DNA of 64,000 bases from Fredinandcohnia aciditolerans (GTDB lineage: Bacteria > Bacillota > Bacilli > Bacillales > Bacillaceae_L): assembly GCA_003640645.1 (NCBI GenBank), contig QGHH01000003.1, forward strand, positions 310,001-374,000, written 5' to 3'. Positions 63,372 through 64,000 of this stretch are shown piece after piece. Numbering within the stretch: the first letter of the stretch is position 1; the number at the start of each line of letters is the position of its first letter. A program made the translations under genes and the position numbers. The notes beneath the pieces were generated by a model that saw nothing but the letters and a program-made list of their open reading frames with translations, was not told the DNA's origin and did not search any database.

Positions 63372-64000
63372 ATGGAAACAAAAACATGTGATTTAGTCCG
63401 TAGAATTGGTGATGATGGCCAGCTATTACAAAACAAGACTCTGAATCTATCAGAATATGAATTACGTGGGCTTTATAAAAAAATGCTAATGGCCAGATTA
63501 TATGACGAACGGGCATTTCGTTTACAAAGGCAAGGAAGAATAGGAACTTACCCTCCGTATAGTGGGCAAGAAGCTGCCCAAGTAGGTAGTGCTTTTGCCC
63601 TCGAAAAGGGAGATTGGTTGTTTCCTTATGGAAGAGACTTAGCAGCTTGTTTTACTTTTGGCAAGGACATGAAAACTGCCTTGCTTTATGCAATGGGCCA
63701 CAAAGACGGAAGTCTTGTTCCAGACGACGTAAATATTTTTCCATTAGCGATTATGATTCCTCCTCAAATTCCTCAGGCTGTAGGTGCTGCTTGGGCAAGT
63801 AAATTAAAGGGAGAAGATCGAGTAGCCTTAACGACATTTGGAGACGGTGCTACCTCGAAAGGGGACTTTCATGAAGGTCTTAATATGGCTGCTGTATTAA
63901 AAGTACCAGCTGTATTCCTTTGTCAAAATAATAAATGGGCCATCAGTGTTCCAATTGAAAAACAAATGGCAACTGAGACCATATCCCAAAAAGCATTCGC
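63372..64000 (+). CDS. 2-oxoacid (pyruvate-type) dehydrogenase E1 alpha subunit, 3' truncated by window
   Basis: The frame is open to the window end (209 codons). The protein is a thiamine-diphosphate-dependent E1 alpha: RLQRQGRIGTYPPYSGQEAA, the PYGRD segment, and the cofactor motif TTFGDGATSKGDFHEGLN to CQNNKWAIS (GDG...NN). Pyruvate, branched-chain and acetoin dehydrogenase subunits are alike here, and the length of the front favours the pyruvate type. The second of two adjacent ATGs is chosen for spacing to GGGAGG. Confidence 0.85.
   Translation, partial: METKTCDLVRRIGDDGQLLQNKTLNLSEYELRGLYKKMLMARLYDERAFRLQRQGRIGTYPPYSGQEAAQVGSAFALEKGDWLFPYGRDLAACFTFGKDMKTALLYAMGHKDGSLVPDDVNIFPLAIMIPPQIPQAVGAAWASKLKGEDRVALTTFGDGATSKGDFHEGLNMAAVLKVPAVFLCQNNKWAISVPIEKQMATETISQKAF

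Overview
The window is low-GC DNA with Bacillaceae features: strong AGGAGG-type ribosome binding sites, several TTG/GTG starts, lipoproteins with LxAC lipoboxes, sugar ABC importers without their own ATPase, YesL and YvnB-like proteins, and CcpA-type cre sequences. I place it in Bacillaceae and cannot name a species. No rRNA, tRNA or CRISPR array is visible.

Region 1 (1-13.1 kb) is mixed. It holds the 3' end of a beta-hydroxyacid dehydrogenase gene, an M20 amidohydrolase with two membrane proteins, and a large secreted phosphodiester glycosidase/metallophosphoesterase. Next come remnants of a TetR gene and a heptad-repeat gene, an intergenic repeat element, a SET-domain protein, a DUF1292 protein, an erythromycin-esterase homologue, a 2OG-Fe(II) oxygenase and two overlapping alpha/beta-hydrolase genes. 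The first hydrolase has lost its nucleophilic serine.

Region 2 (13.1-20.5 kb) looks like a uronate/aldarate catabolic unit: a solute-binding lipoprotein, a GH105 unsaturated-uronide hydrolase, and a GntR/FCD regulator in an operon with a DHDPS-family lyase, an aldehyde dehydrogenase and an enolase-superfamily enzyme. A TGATATATCA-type palindrome sits just downstream of each of three predicted promoters, which suggests a small autoregulated GntR regulon.

Region 3 (20.7-33.9 kb) holds three large secreted paralogous beta-propeller proteins, some with carbohydrate-binding, Ig-like, FIMAH or KPG-repeat regions. It also has a 154-bp tandem hairpin array between convergent genes, a decayed extracellular-domain pseudogene, an FAD oxidoreductase and a YesL protein.

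Region 4 (34-55.7 kb) is a long glycan-utilisation locus. It contains a GNAT protein, an ABC sugar importer, three Gfo/Idh/MocA oxidoreductases, an SDR epimerase-like protein, a second DHDPS-family enzyme, a medium-chain dehydrogenase, NagA, a GH20 hexosaminidase, a broken GH1 gene, another FAD oxidoreductase, an alpha/alpha-toroid protein, a GH67/DUF4838-like protein and an SGNH esterase. A divergent one-component regulator combines a GGEEF motif with a C-terminal winged HTH. A shared operator-like sequence (AAGAC-N13-GTC, with RGAC repeated every 11 bp) occurs upstream of several of these genes. So many NAD/FAD enzymes beside few classical glycosidases suggests oxidation-assisted glycoside cleavage; this is inference.

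Region 5 (55.8-64 kb) has an orphan unknown gene, a second enolase-superfamily gene in an operon with a TctCBA transporter, a convergent CitA/CitB-type two-component system, and the start of a 2-oxoacid dehydrogenase E1-alpha gene.

The most unexpected signal is at the 3' ends of genes followed by a GGGACAGGTCCCTTGTCCC-type palindrome. Their last 100-200 coding bases show a strong synonymous T-to-C shift that I did not see in the neighbouring gene ends I checked by eye.
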